Source of the DNA: Flavobacterium sp.
Lineage (GTDB): Bacteria; Bacteroidota; Bacteroidia; Flavobacteriales; Flavobacteriaceae
Length of the DNA: 64,000 nucleotides
Direction: 5' to 3'
Assembly (NCBI RefSeq): GCF_035195345.1
Contig: NZ_CP136574.1
Coordinates: forward strand, 2,471,871 to 2,535,870
A program made the translations under genes and the position numbers. The notes under the pieces are model-generated. The model was not told where the DNA came from, made no database searches, and was given only the letters and a program-made list of their open reading frames with translations. Shown in pieces: positions 40,431 through 49,579 of this stretch (positions are counted from its first letter, which is position 1; each line of letters begins with the position of its first letter).

Positions 40431-42314
40431 TTACATATTTTTAATTTGCTGTAGCTTCTCTTTCCACAATTTCAATTCGTCTTTATGGCGTTCGATACTT
40501 TTTTGAACTTCTTTAATAAAAGGATTTTCACCTTTTGAACTACTGCTAATAAACTGAATGTTGTTCTCTAATTGGAAAATTTCGCTTTGTACTTCGTCGA
40601 TTTTCTTTCTAATAAAGAATTGCTCTTGTTCTAAGGCACGTTTGTCGTCGTTGTCGCTCATTTGCTCTAAACGGTTGCTAAAACGCATCATTTCAGTATC
40701 TTTTTTTGACATACTTAATTTTTCAAACAAGGCATCTAAAATTTTATTGAATTTTCCTTCGATGTGTCTGCGGTTAAACGGCACTCTACCATATGTTTTC
40801 CAGGTAGCAATGTGCGCTTTTATCGCTTCTAAATCGGCTTTATGTTCTCCCGAAAGGGTAAAATCTTTCAACTCTTCTAAAAACGCTTTTTTCTTTTCAA
40901 AAGCTTCTACTTCTTCACCCGTTTCAGCATTTTTAGCTTCGTGCATTCGGTCAAAATACGCATTACACGCATCTTTAAAGTCTTTCCAAATGCTATCTGA
41001 ATATTTACGAGGTACATGACCAATTTTTTTCCAATCGTCCTGAATTTTCTTCATAATTGGGGTAGTTACACCGAAATCAGTACTTTCTTTTAACGATTTT
41101 GCTTTTTCAACTAACTCCAATTTTTTAGTTAAATTATCGTGTTGCTCGTTTTTAATATCTTTATAGAAAACGTTTTTGTGTGCATTAAACGCTCTAACCG
41201 AATTTTTAAATTTAGCCCAAGTTTCCTCAGTTACTTCTGCTGGAACTTTCCCTGCTTTAAAGAATGTTTCGCGTAATGCTTCCATTTTCTTAATTTGACC
41301 TTGCCATCCACTGTGCGAATCGATTTTCTCGGTTCCCAAAGCTTCAATTTGCGAAATGATTTCGTTTTTAAGCGCTAAGTTATCAGTTTCTTTACCTCTT
41401 GCAATTGCAAACAAACCTTCTCTTTTGTCGTGCATTTGTTTGGTAATTTCACTGAATTCATTCCAAATTGCTTCTCTATGTTCACGATCAACTGGACCAA
41501 TTTCTTCTTTCCAAACGCGGTGTAACAATTGTAATTCACGGAAAGCTTTCATTACATCTTCCTCATTTAATAGGGCTGTAGCTTTCAGTATAATTTGTTG
41601 TTTTTGCTCTAAATTGTGTTTCAAATCTATATCACGCGCTTCTTTGTCTAAGTTCATAATGTCGTAAAAACGCTCCGTATGAAAATGATAATTATTCCAC
41701 AAGATGTTGTATTTATCTCTTGGAATCGCCCCCGCATTTTTCCAACGTTCGCGAATATCATTTATTTTTTTGAACATATCTCCTATGTTAGAATCACCCG
41801 AATCGATTAAGTTTTTTAACTCGTCGATTAAGCCTTCACGAACTGCGAAATTTTGCTCTAAATTGTTTTGTAATTGTTTGAAATGTTTGGCTTTGCTTGC
41901 TTTGTAAGCGTTGTAAATACCATCAAACTTGTTTTTTAATGGGAAATGATATTCAAAATCTAATCCTTCTTCGCTATTTTGTGCTAAGAATTCCTCTTTT
42001 TTCTCTTCAATAAAATGATGGTATTTGTCCGAAAAAGCTTTTCTAATGCCTTCTACATGGTCTTTAATTGCCATTACTTTTTCGTTTTCCACCAATTTTT
42101 CTAGTTCATCGGTTAAGGCTTCCATCGACATTGAATCGTACTCCAATACTGGAATTTCGTGCTTTTCTTTTATCGATTCATCTTCGTTTTCTTCTGCATT
42201 AGAATTGTCTATTTCCTCTAATACCGATTGACTAATAATGGTAACATCATCTAATTGTTCCATTTGGTCTTGTCCATCTGCGTTGTGCAGGTTATCATGT
42301 GTTGCTTCTGACAT
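40431..42314 (-). CDS. DUF349 repeat protein
   Basis: 627 residues, almost entirely helical and charged, without signal peptide. It contains several DUF349 repeats of about 70 residues recognisable by W-K/R-x-A/I-G-x-I/V-P-R and a following W-x-x-F/Y: RERWKNAGAIPRDKYNILWNNYHFH, VWKEEIGPVDREHREAIWNEFSE, TFFKAGKVPAEVTEETWAKFKNS, DWKKIGHVPRKYSDSIWKDFKDA and TWKTYGRVPFNRRHIEGKFNKIL. An acidic N-terminal 60 residues and a coiled-coil C-terminus flank them. Function is not established for the Bacteroidota family. Monocistronic with its own terminator. Confidence 0.88.
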   Translation of the reverse strand: MSEATHDNLHNADGQDQMEQLDDVTIISQSVLEEIDNSNAEENEDESIKEKHEIPVLEYDSMSMEALTDELEKLVENEKVMAIKDHVEGIRKAFSDKYHHFIEEKKEEFLAQNSEEGLDFEYHFPLKNKFDGIYNAYKASKAKHFKQLQNNLEQNFAVREGLIDELKNLIDSGDSNIGDMFKKINDIRERWKNAGAIPRDKYNILWNNYHFHTERFYDIMNLDKEARDIDLKHNLEQKQQIILKATALLNEEDVMKAFRELQLLHRVWKEEIGPVDREHREAIWNEFSEITKQMHDKREGLFAIARGKETDNLALKNEIISQIEALGTEKIDSHSGWQGQIKKMEALRETFFKAGKVPAEVTEETWAKFKNSVRAFNAHKNVFYKDIKNEQHDNLTKKLELVEKAKSLKESTDFGVTTPIMKKIQDDWKKIGHVPRKYSDSIWKDFKDACNAYFDRMHEAKNAETGEEVEAFEKKKAFLEELKDFTLSGEHKADLEAIKAHIATWKTYGRVPFNRRHIEGKFNKILDALFEKLSMSKKDTEMMRFSNRLEQMSDNDDKRALEQEQFFIRKKIDEVQSEIFQLENNIQFISSSSKGENPFIKEVQKSIERHKDELKLWKEKLQQIKNM

Positions 42315-42697
42315 TGTGTAAATGCTTAAGGTTACTTTAAATTATTAATGTGTGAAGGTACTAAAGCACTACGAAAATTCAAAAAAAAAAATCATTATTT
42401 ATCTTATTTTTTCTTTGAAACGGATGTTTAAGGCATTTTTGTCATCCATTTTCCCGCTATATGCTTTACAAGATGTCGCTCCTATCGGGGTTAGATAGTT
42501 GTCAAAAGGCTTTCTTGGGATTGGTTTTTGAAGTAGTTTTAGTTTTATGCTTTTTCACAGTGAACAAAAAATAAAATGTGTTCTATGCAAAGTGAAACGC
42601 CTAAAATCAACGCAAAGTTTTTATAATGTGTCTATGGGTTTAAAAGAAAAATCAGTTATAATCCGTGTTTGAAAACCCGTGTCATCCGCGTGCTAAT
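42315..42697. repeat. 383-bp gene-free gap with degenerate extragenic repeats
   Basis: 42453-42496 runs from CCCGCTAT to ATCGGGG, with GATGTCGCT inside. It resembles a decayed copy of the CCCGCTATCCGC...ATCGGGG extragenic elements I recall from Flavobacterium genomes. 42661-42694 holds CCGTGT, CCGTGT and CCGCGT in a row. Between them, ATGCAAAGTGAAACGCC and ACGCAAAGT resemble a further word family. No reading frame of interest. Confidence 0.55.
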
Positions 42698-43453
42698 CTA
42701 CTCATTCCATATCTTCCAAGCCTTTTCTGCCTGTAAAACTAACATTTCGTAACCATTTTTAGTCATGGCGCCTTGCGCTTTGGCTTTTCTTAAAAATGCG
42801 GTTTCTTCTGGATTGTAAATTAAGTCGTAAGCAATATGTTTTTTGGTAAATAAACTGTAATCTATGTTTGGACAATCGTCTACATTAGGATGTGTTCCAA
42901 CTGGTGTAGTGTTGATGATAATTGTATATTCTTCGAAAATTGAAGCGTCTAATTCATCGTATTTGTATAGAAATTCATCTGCGTTTCTAGAAACAAAATC
43001 ATATTCAATTTTTAAGCTTCTTAAGGCGTAAGCAATGGCTTTACTAGCGCCACCTGTTCCTAAAATTAATGCTTTTTTGTGATGGTCTTTCAATAAAGGT
43101 TTTATCGATTTTTTAAATCCGTAATAATCGGTATTATATCCTTTTAGTTTTTTCTTTTTAGAAATTGTAATGCAATTAACCGCACCAATTTTCTCAGCAG
43201 TTTTTGATAATTTATCCAAATACGGAATAATCTCTTCTTTGTACGGAATGGTTACATTTAAACCGCATAACCCTTTAATTTCAGTAATTACTTTTGGGAA
43301 CTCTTTACTGCATTCAATATCATAATTTTTGTATTCGCAATTGTCGAAATGACCAATTTCAAACTTCTCATTGAAATACTTTTTTGAAAAAGAATAGCTA
43401 ATGTTTCGGCCAATTAAGCCAAATTTTAACTGTTTTTTTGTTTTCTTTTTCAT
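42698..43453 (-). CDS. aroE: Shikimate dehydrogenase
   Basis: 251 residues. Substrate half: FGLIGRNISYSFSKKYFNEKF (SxS-type shikimate contact) and GLNVTIPYKEEI with the catalytic Lys (about residue 73), then GAVNCI and GYNTDYYGF with the catalytic Asp (about 109). NADP half: LILGTGGASKAIAYAL (about 129-144) and NTTPVGTHP. It reduces 3-dehydroshikimate in aromatic amino-acid synthesis. The protein is slightly shorter than E. coli AroE, normal for this phylum. It lies downstream of the broken dedA copy. Confidence 0.94.
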   Translation of the reverse strand: MKKKTKKQLKFGLIGRNISYSFSKKYFNEKFEIGHFDNCEYKNYDIECSKEFPKVITEIKGLCGLNVTIPYKEEIIPYLDKLSKTAEKIGAVNCITISKKKKLKGYNTDYYGFKKSIKPLLKDHHKKALILGTGGASKAIAYALRSLKIEYDFVSRNADEFLYKYDELDASIFEEYTIIINTTPVGTHPNVDDCPNIDYSLFTKKHIAYDLIYNPEETAFLRKAKAQGAMTKNGYEMLVLQAEKAWKIWNE

Positions 43454-43546
43454 GGGTAAATTATTTATAAAGTTATAATAATCAAATTTAAAATTATTTT
43501 TTAAATATAAACTTAATACAATATCTTTTTAAATAATTTAGAATGT

Positions 43547-44190
43547 TTATTTCTTAGAATATTTCTTTTTTATTAACTTAATGATAACTGGCGATACAGA
43601 TACAAGTGTTATTAATAAAATAACCAAATCAAAATTTTCTTTCATCCAAATAACTTGTCCTAAAAAATAACCTAAAAAGGTTAAACTTGTTACCCAAATG
43701 CCTGCACCAATAATACAATAAAAAATATATTTATAGTAAAGCATACTTCCAGCTCCAGCGACAAAGGGAGCTATAGTTCTAAGAACGGATATAAAGCGCG
43801 CCATAATTATTGCTTTACCGCCATTTTTTTTTAAAAAAGTTTCAGTATGTGTTATGTATTTTTTTTTTAGAAATAGAATTTTCTTTTTCTCTTTTATTAA
43901 CTCTCCAAATTTATTTCCTACGAAGTAATTTAAATTATCTCCAAGAAGCGCTGCAATAATCAATAGTGGAATTATAATTGACATACTTAATTGTCCAGTA
44001 GAAGCAGCAATTACACCAATCGCAAAAAGCAAGGAGTCGCCGGGTAAAAGTGTCATTATTACAAAGCCAGTTTCAATAAAAATAACTAATAATAAATAAC
44101 GTATATTAAGTAATCGTATTGATGAATTAAGTCTTGTATTACAGTTAAAGGATCGTTTAAAAAGGCAGATAAAAAATCGATAATTTCCAT
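43547..44190 (-). pseudogene. DedA-family membrane protein, frameshifted tandem copy
   Basis: The 3' part (open from 44056) encodes 169 residues matching residues about 47-212 of the intact DedA at 44304. The missing 5' part is present upstream: from the ATG at 44190 it reads MEIIDFLSAFLNDPLTVIQ..., closely matching the intact MELVTFLLEFLKDPLTVIQ, until TAG at 44086-44088. One extra base near 44089-44100 (a short T run on the coding strand) would join both parts into about 214 codons. So it is a one-base deletion, either a real pseudogene or a sequencing error. The DedA core (LLPGDSLLFAIG, GDNLNYFVG, FISVLRTIAPFVAGAG) is undamaged. Confidence 0.85.
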
Positions 44191-44303
44191 TATAGGGGTT
44201 TGGGTATTCTAAATTTTTAAATTTGGGTTATTTGTTTGATAAAACACCAGGCATTAATTATTCTTTTTATGCCTTACTTATTGATTTTGAATGATTTAAA
44301 TTT

Positions 44304-44951
44304 TTATGCTTCTGTTACTTTCTTCTTTTTAAAAAGTTTAATAATTATTGGTAAAACAGAAATTATGATAATGGATAAAACTACTTTTTCAAAGTTTGCT
44401 TTTACCCAAGGCACTTGTCCTAAGAAGTATCCTAAGAAAGTAATACTAGTTACCCAGATAATTGCGCCTGTAATACAATAAAATATGTATCTGTAGTATT
44501 GCATACTTCCAGCTCCAGCTACAAAAGGAGCAATAGTACGAACGATAGGAACAAAACGTGCCATAATAACCGCTTTTCCTCCATTTTTTTCAAAGAAGTG
44601 TTCTGTTTGGGTGATGTATTCTTTTTTTAGAAATAGAATTTTCTTTTTCTCTTTGATTAATTCTCCAAATTTATGTCCAACAAAATAATTAAGATTATCT
44701 CCTAATAAGGCGGCCACAATTAGCAACGGTATAATAATAGTCATGCTTAATTGTCCTGTTGTTGCTGCGATTACTCCAATAGCAAAAAGCATCGAGTCGC
44801 CTGGTAATAAAGGCATAATAACAAATCCGGTTTCTACGAAAACAACCATAAATAAAATGAAATAAATCAGATTGTCATATTCCTGAATTAATGCTTGAAT
44901 TACAGTTAATGGGTCTTTTAAAAATTCTAATAAAAAGGTTACTAATTCCAT
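44304..44951 (-). CDS. DedA/SNARE-associated family inner-membrane protein (intact copy)
   Basis: 215 residues with about five hydrophobic segments. Family motifs: ETGFVIMPLLPGDSMLFAIG (about 41-60), GDNLNYFVGHKFGE, and the re-entrant-loop motif RFVPIVRTIAPFVAGAG (about 132-148) with the conserved Arg. DedA proteins act as lipid scramblases/flippases that recycle carriers such as undecaprenyl phosphate. The TPR gene is 10 nt upstream on the same strand and the frameshifted copy lies 113 nt downstream. A 33-nt DNA stretch (around 44626-44660) is identical in both copies. Confidence 0.9.
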   Translation of the reverse strand: MELVTFLLEFLKDPLTVIQALIQEYDNLIYFILFMVVFVETGFVIMPLLPGDSMLFAIGVIAATTGQLSMTIIIPLLIVAALLGDNLNYFVGHKFGELIKEKKKILFLKKEYITQTEHFFEKNGGKAVIMARFVPIVRTIAPFVAGAGSMQYYRYIFYCITGAIIWVTSITFLGYFLGQVPWVKANFEKVVLSIIIISVLPIIIKLFKKKKVTEA

Positions 44952-44961
44952 TAAATTTTGG

Positions 44962-46356
44962 CTATTTTTTAAATTTTAAAATTGTTTTTTGTACTTCCGT
45001 TCTTTCGTAAATTACTGGAAATAACTCTTCGAACAAAGATAGTTGTTTTAAGTTTAAATTCATTGCGTTGATTAAATGAATACTTCCTTTTTTGTTATTG
45101 CCTGATGTGAAATATAATCCTGCTAAACGATATTCGATTTCGTATTCATTAGGTAAAACATTAGTTGCTTCTAAAAGGATGTCAATTGCTGTTTCAAATT
45201 CACCAAGATATTGTAAAACATCAGTCCAAAGCGTAAATGTGTCTAAATTGATATCACCACTTTCAAATGCTTTTCGGTATCCATATTCGGCTTCTTCAAA
45301 AAAATGCAAAGCACTATTTACAGCCGCAAAACGTTTCCAGTATAGCGAATTATCTCCGTCAATGCCAATAGCTTTGTTGACATAATATAAGGCTTTTTGA
45401 AAATTCTTTTGACGAATGTAAAAATCAGTTATTGCAATCCAACCTTTATCGAGCAGCGGGTCTTCGTGGACTGTTTTTAAATAATAATTCAGTGCGAATT
45501 CGGTATTTCCCAATCGTTCGTAACATTTTGCTACACGAAGCAATACAAATGATGAGGGATCGTCTAATTCTAAGGTAATATTATAGCAGTCAATGGCATC
45601 TTGATATTTTTTTAGTTTTTCGAAGGATTTTGCTTTTTCCATGTACGCACCTAAAAAAGTTTCGTCAATCAAAGTAGCATATTCAAACGCCCAAACTGCT
45701 TTCTCATAGTTTTTTAACGCGTAATATTGTCTACCAAGCTGATGCCAAGCCACTTCGCTATACGGATTTTTATCAATAAATTTATTTAAATAAACAATAG
45801 CTTCTTCGTTCTGATCTAAGAAATCAAAACAATAGACTACATTATAAAGTGCTGAATAATCTTCAGTATCTTCGTCTAAACATTTGATGAAATTATCTTT
45901 AGCCAATTCTAAATTATCCATGAACAAATATTCCATTCCAATCATCGAATATACATCAGCATAATCATCGGTATATTTTAAAGCGATTTTTAAAAACTCA
46001 ATAGCTTTTTCGTGTTCGTCTCTTTTAGAATGTATGTTGGCTTTTTGAATGTAGATTTCTTCGTTGGTAGGTTCAATAGCGTATAACTCGTTTAATAACT
46101 TTTCAGCAAAATCGAGTTTGTCTTCGTAAACCAACATTTCTACCTGAACTAATTTTAATCCTGTAGATTTTGGGTGTTGTTCTAAACCTAATTTTAGCGC
46201 TTTTTTGGCCAAATTTAATCGACCAGTATCCATGTAATGAAGAATAATATCTTCAAACTCTTCAGAATCAAAGAAAAAAACTTTATTGGTTTTTAACATC
46301 GATTCAAATTTAGATAAGGACAAGCTGTTTTCTTCTTCTTCGTGACTCAAATTCAT
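44962..46356 (-). CDS. Tetratricopeptide repeat protein
   Basis: 464 residues, no signal peptide. About ten consecutive 34-residue TPR units fill residues 35-440 (for example AKKALKLGLEQHPKSTGLKLVQVEMLVYEDKLDFAEKLL, then AVWAFEYATLIDETFLGAYMEKAKSFEKLKKYQDAIDCY). TPRs are protein-binding scaffolds; the partner is not visible. It lies 10 nt before the intact dedA, so the two form one transcription unit. Confidence 0.9.
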   Translation of the reverse strand: MNLSHEEEENSLSLSKFESMLKTNKVFFFDSEEFEDIILHYMDTGRLNLAKKALKLGLEQHPKSTGLKLVQVEMLVYEDKLDFAEKLLNELYAIEPTNEEIYIQKANIHSKRDEHEKAIEFLKIALKYTDDYADVYSMIGMEYLFMDNLELAKDNFIKCLDEDTEDYSALYNVVYCFDFLDQNEEAIVYLNKFIDKNPYSEVAWHQLGRQYYALKNYEKAVWAFEYATLIDETFLGAYMEKAKSFEKLKKYQDAIDCYNITLELDDPSSFVLLRVAKCYERLGNTEFALNYYLKTVHEDPLLDKGWIAITDFYIRQKNFQKALYYVNKAIGIDGDNSLYWKRFAAVNSALHFFEEAEYGYRKAFESGDINLDTFTLWTDVLQYLGEFETAIDILLEATNVLPNEYEIEYRLAGLYFTSGNNKKGSIHLINAMNLNLKQLSLFEELFPVIYERTEVQKTILKFKK

Positions 46357-46455
46357 AGCGCTATCTTTTATGATTTATCCTTAATAAAGGTACTTATATT
46401 TGAAGCAAGCATTTGATTGAAATGGATTTGTTTTAAACAATTTAATTAACAATTT

Positions 46456-46478
46456 ACAATGTCAAAAAACAATGTCAA
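46456..46478. repeat. Direct repeat ACAATGTCAA x2
   Basis: ACAATGTCAA at 46456-46465 and 46469-46478 (13-nt period), in the 148-bp gap between the aminotransferase stop and the TPR start. Confidence 0.55.
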
Positions 46479-46504
46479 CCTAAACTGATAAAATCATCTA
46501 TCAT

Positions 46505-47695
46505 TTACTTCATTTCTTTCTCAATTTCATTTAATACCTCAATAATAGTGCCACATCCTTTTGCGATTTCGTCATTGCTAATGGTTAATGGAGGTGTAAT
46601 TCGTACGGCACAACCTTCAAATAGTAACCAGAATAAAATTATGCCTCTTTTATGGCAACGTAAAATCACTTCATTAGTTATTTCCGGAGAATCGGTCATC
46701 GCAGCAAGCATAAGACCGCGACCACGAATTTCTTTAATTAATGGATGCACTAAAAGGCTTCGGAATAATTGCTCTTTTTCTAATGTTTCGGTCATTAATT
46801 TGGTTTCGGTAACTTCTTGTAATGTTGCTAAACATGCTGCCGCAATGACAGGATGTCCGCCAAAAGTAGTTATGTGTCCAAGTTTAGGATCATGACTTAG
46901 TAAATCCATCATTTTTTCAGAAGCGGTAAAAGCACCTACTGGCATGCCGCCACCCATTCCTTTTCCCATAACCACTACATCTGGAATGACATCGTAGTTT
47001 TGGAATCCGAATAGTTTTCCGGTGCGACCAAATCCGGGTTGAATTTCGTCTAATATCATGATAGCACCAACTTCGTCACAACGTTGGCGTATTTTTTTAA
47101 GAAAATCATTTTGAGGTTCAATAAAACCAGCGCCACCTTGAATTGTTTCTAACAATATTCCAGCAGTTCTTGTAGTTATTTTTTCTAAATCAGCTTCATT
47201 ATTGAACGTAATAAAATCTACATCAGGAATTAAAGGGCGGAAAATTTGTTTACGTTCTTCAAATCCCATCACACTCAAACTTCCCATAGTATTACCATGA
47301 TAGGCGTTGTGACATGAAATCAATTGACTTCTTCCTGTAACTCTTCGAGCTAATTTTAGAGCACCTTCAATAGCTTCTGTACCCGAATTAACTAAATACG
47401 TTTTTGTAAGTGGGTAGGGAAGGTGTTGTGCTAATAATTTACATAATTCAGTAGCTGGATGTTGGGCATATTCACCATATACCATTACATGAGAATAGGT
47501 GTCTAATTGTTTTTTGATAGCATCATTTACACGCTTTGGTTGATGCCCTAATGTGCAAGCAGAAACTCCAGCAACCATATCTAAATAGGCATTGCCTTCT
47601 GTGTCGTAAATATAAGAACCCTTAGCATGAGAAATTTCCATAGCTAATGGGTGAGGTGAGGTTTGTGCTTGGTATTTAAAAAAATCGTCAATCAT
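46505..47695 (-). CDS. Class III PLP-dependent aminotransferase (acetylornithine/aspartate aminotransferase family)
   Basis: 396 residues. PLP-site features: YLVNSGTEAIEGALKLAR (about 99-116), AYHGNTMGSLS, the Asp in IMILDEIQPGFGRTG (about 213-227) and the Schiff-base Lys in VVMGKGMGGGMPVGAF (about 244-259), then ITTFGGHPVIAAA. Family members act on N-acetylornithine, 4-aminobutyrate or ornithine; substrate cannot be fixed from sequence, and no arg genes are nearby. The OstA-like gene lies upstream on the same strand with a 74-nt gap. Confidence 0.88.
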   Translation of the reverse strand: MIDDFFKYQAQTSPHPLAMEISHAKGSYIYDTEGNAYLDMVAGVSACTLGHQPKRVNDAIKKQLDTYSHVMVYGEYAQHPATELCKLLAQHLPYPLTKTYLVNSGTEAIEGALKLARRVTGRSQLISCHNAYHGNTMGSLSVMGFEERKQIFRPLIPDVDFITFNNEADLEKITTRTAGILLETIQGGAGFIEPQNDFLKKIRQRCDEVGAIMILDEIQPGFGRTGKLFGFQNYDVIPDVVVMGKGMGGGMPVGAFTASEKMMDLLSHDPKLGHITTFGGHPVIAAACLATLQEVTETKLMTETLEKEQLFRSLLVHPLIKEIRGRGLMLAAMTDSPEITNEVILRCHKRGIILFWLLFEGCAVRITPPLTISNDEIAKGCGTIIEVLNEIEKEMK

Positions 47696-47769
47696 TTTAA
47701 TCTGCTTTAGGTTTATAGCAATGGCTCAAAACTTTGTTGTGAATTACTAAACAATATTTTGCACAAAAC

Positions 47770-49464
47770 TTATTGCTTCTTCACAGTTTTCTTTTTTGAG
47801 TCTGCTTTTTTCTCAATTTTCTTTTCTTTCGCTTTTTTGTTTTCGTCGAAATCTAAAGTTTCTGGAAGAATTTCCATTGGTTTTTCAGCTTCTTTTGCTT
47901 TCTTTTTGGCGTCGATTTGAATTTTATCGTCTAATGCAATTTCTTCTGCTGGGAAAATATCATCTTTTGATAAGATGCGTTCATCACCACGCCAAAGGAA
48001 ACCTCTTAGTTTTCGTGCGTTTTCTGGAAACTCAGCTTCTGGATAAATAAAACTATCTGTTTTTGTAAAGAAAGTAATTGAATTGATTTTGTTAGCCTCT
48101 AATTCTAAATTGATTTTACTACAAACCGTTTTGTTGATTCCTATGAATTCGTTGGCATCGTTGTACATGTAATAAATGACTTCCGCATTTTTCACGACAT
48201 CGACTTCTTTTAGTTTACTTTCAATAAATTTTCCAAATAAATTTTGCCCTTTAATCTGATTGTAGCCATTTTTACTAAGACTATCTTTTTGAATAATAAA
48301 AGCATTGTTGAGAACTTTTAGCGAATCTAATTTTTGGGTTTTGTTATTTCCAATTAAATGCATAATGTCACCCGTCATTTGATTCTCATTGTTCCAAAGA
48401 ATTGGGCGTCCAATTAATTTTGTTAGTTGTGTTTTATTGTTTGAATGGAGAGAATCACATTTCCCACTCATATCACTTTTATAAAATCGAACATTGTTAA
48501 AAGCACGAATTACACGATCTTCTTGCGGACCCGAAACAATGATTTTTTTACCATGCATGTACATTGTATCTTTTTCCACCAAGGTTTTCACTAAAGCTCT
48601 TTTGGTTAAAATCATTGAGTCTTTTTTGGTAGCGGCATTTCGGTATAATTCTGCATAATGACCTGTAGCAATTACGTTGTTAATTGTATCGGTGATTTTT
48701 ACATTGTTGATACCTCTCGAATAATTTTTCTTTCGGTCATAATACAAATCATCGCCTTCGATTATTTTATTGTCGAGCGTTATTTTGGAATTTTTGGATA
48801 GTTTTCCAACGTCATTTGTGGTATCGTAGAATCCGTTTTCGGTATAAATTATGTTTTCTTTGCTAGTAATAGTTGAAGGTCCAAAAACATAGGCGTGACC
48901 TGAATTTTCGTAATAATCTAAATTATTGGTTTTGATTGTGCTTTCTGGATTCGTAACCGTTACTGCGGTTGTAAATTTGTATTTTTTTTGGTCCACATAA
49001 TAGCGTCCTGATTTACTTTTCAACGTATTTTCTTTGTTGTGAATGGTACCGTAGGTATTGTAAGATGCTACTTGATTTTTCTTATCAAAATAAACGGTAT
49101 CGGTAGTCAATGTAGATTCTGGCGAACGTAAAACCACATCTCCCGTAGCAAAAGCAAGTTCTTTATCACCATTGTATTCTGTATAACGGCTATTCATAGT
49201 AATGGTGTCGCCTTGATTCATTTGAACGTTTCCAAATGCTTTTATGTAATTTTCATCTTTAAAATGATAGGCTTTGTTGCAAAACATTTTTACACCATTG
49301 TGTATGATACGAACATTTCCAGTAAACACAATTGCGCCTGGAATCTCGGTTTGATTCATATCAACGAAATCTGAGTTTTCAATGATGATTTTTTTCTTTT
49401 CCTGCGCTACCGAAAAGGTAATTGAAAGTAGTAAGAAGGCGATATAAAAAAATGTGTTTTTCAA
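47770..49464 (-). CDS. OstA-like protein (LptA/LptD N-terminal-like LPS transport beta-jellyroll)
   Basis: 564 residues from a TTG at 49464, which places a clean signal peptide (KNTFFYIAFLLLSITFSVAQ) at the N-terminus. The alternative TTG at 49485 lies inside the -7 box 49483-49490 and is unlikely. The mature protein is a long run of OstA-type beta-jellyroll repeats (GAIVFTGNVRIIHNGVKMFCNKAYHF, AFATGDVVLRSPESTLTTDTVYFD, and others), consistent with a periplasmic LPS bridge. The C-terminal 40 residues are Lys/Glu-rich. LptA proteins are normally under 200 residues, so this is a long Bacteroidota-type form. Confidence 0.85.
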   Translation of the reverse strand: MKNTFFYIAFLLLSITFSVAQEKKKIIIENSDFVDMNQTEIPGAIVFTGNVRIIHNGVKMFCNKAYHFKDENYIKAFGNVQMNQGDTITMNSRYTEYNGDKELAFATGDVVLRSPESTLTTDTVYFDKKNQVASYNTYGTIHNKENTLKSKSGRYYVDQKKYKFTTAVTVTNPESTIKTNNLDYYENSGHAYVFGPSTITSKENIIYTENGFYDTTNDVGKLSKNSKITLDNKIIEGDDLYYDRKKNYSRGINNVKITDTINNVIATGHYAELYRNAATKKDSMILTKRALVKTLVEKDTMYMHGKKIIVSGPQEDRVIRAFNNVRFYKSDMSGKCDSLHSNNKTQLTKLIGRPILWNNENQMTGDIMHLIGNNKTQKLDSLKVLNNAFIIQKDSLSKNGYNQIKGQNLFGKFIESKLKEVDVVKNAEVIYYMYNDANEFIGINKTVCSKINLELEANKINSITFFTKTDSFIYPEAEFPENARKLRGFLWRGDERILSKDDIFPAEEIALDDKIQIDAKKKAKEAEKPMEILPETLDFDENKKAKEKKIEKKADSKKKTVKKQ

Positions 49465-49482
49465 TTCGAATTTATTTTGAGC

Positions 49483-49490
49483 CAAATTTA
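49483..49490 (-). promoter_or_regulatory. Candidate -7 element of the OstA-like gene (TAAATTTG)
   Basis: The minus strand reads TAAATTTG-GC. It lies 18 nt upstream of the chosen TTG start and downstream of the purA terminator. The -33 region is weak. Confidence 0.45.
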
Positions 49491-49545
49491 AGTAAAAAGC
49501 AGAAAGTCGGTAGCGAATTAAGATTTTTTTATCAGTTTGGAGTAT

Positions 49546-49574
49546 AAAAAAACGCTTTCAATAGAAAGCGTTTT
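49546..49574 (-). terminator. Rho-independent terminator of purA
   Basis: AAAACGCTTTC (49549-49559) pairs perfectly with GAAAGCGTTTT (49564-49574) around AATA. A-run on the left gives the minus-strand T tail. Confidence 0.93.
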
Positions 49575-49579
49575 GGTAA

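Noticed and set aside
41356..41667. Several Ser/Leu-rich open frames on the plus strand across 40.5-42.3 kb
   Set aside because: They are antisense shadows of the Lys/Glu-rich DUF349 gene; the composition is the mirror of its codons.
44056..44190. Programmed frameshifting in the dedA copy
   Set aside because: No slippery heptamer with a downstream structure was evident, and the intact neighbour needs no frameshift; a plain one-base deletion is simpler.
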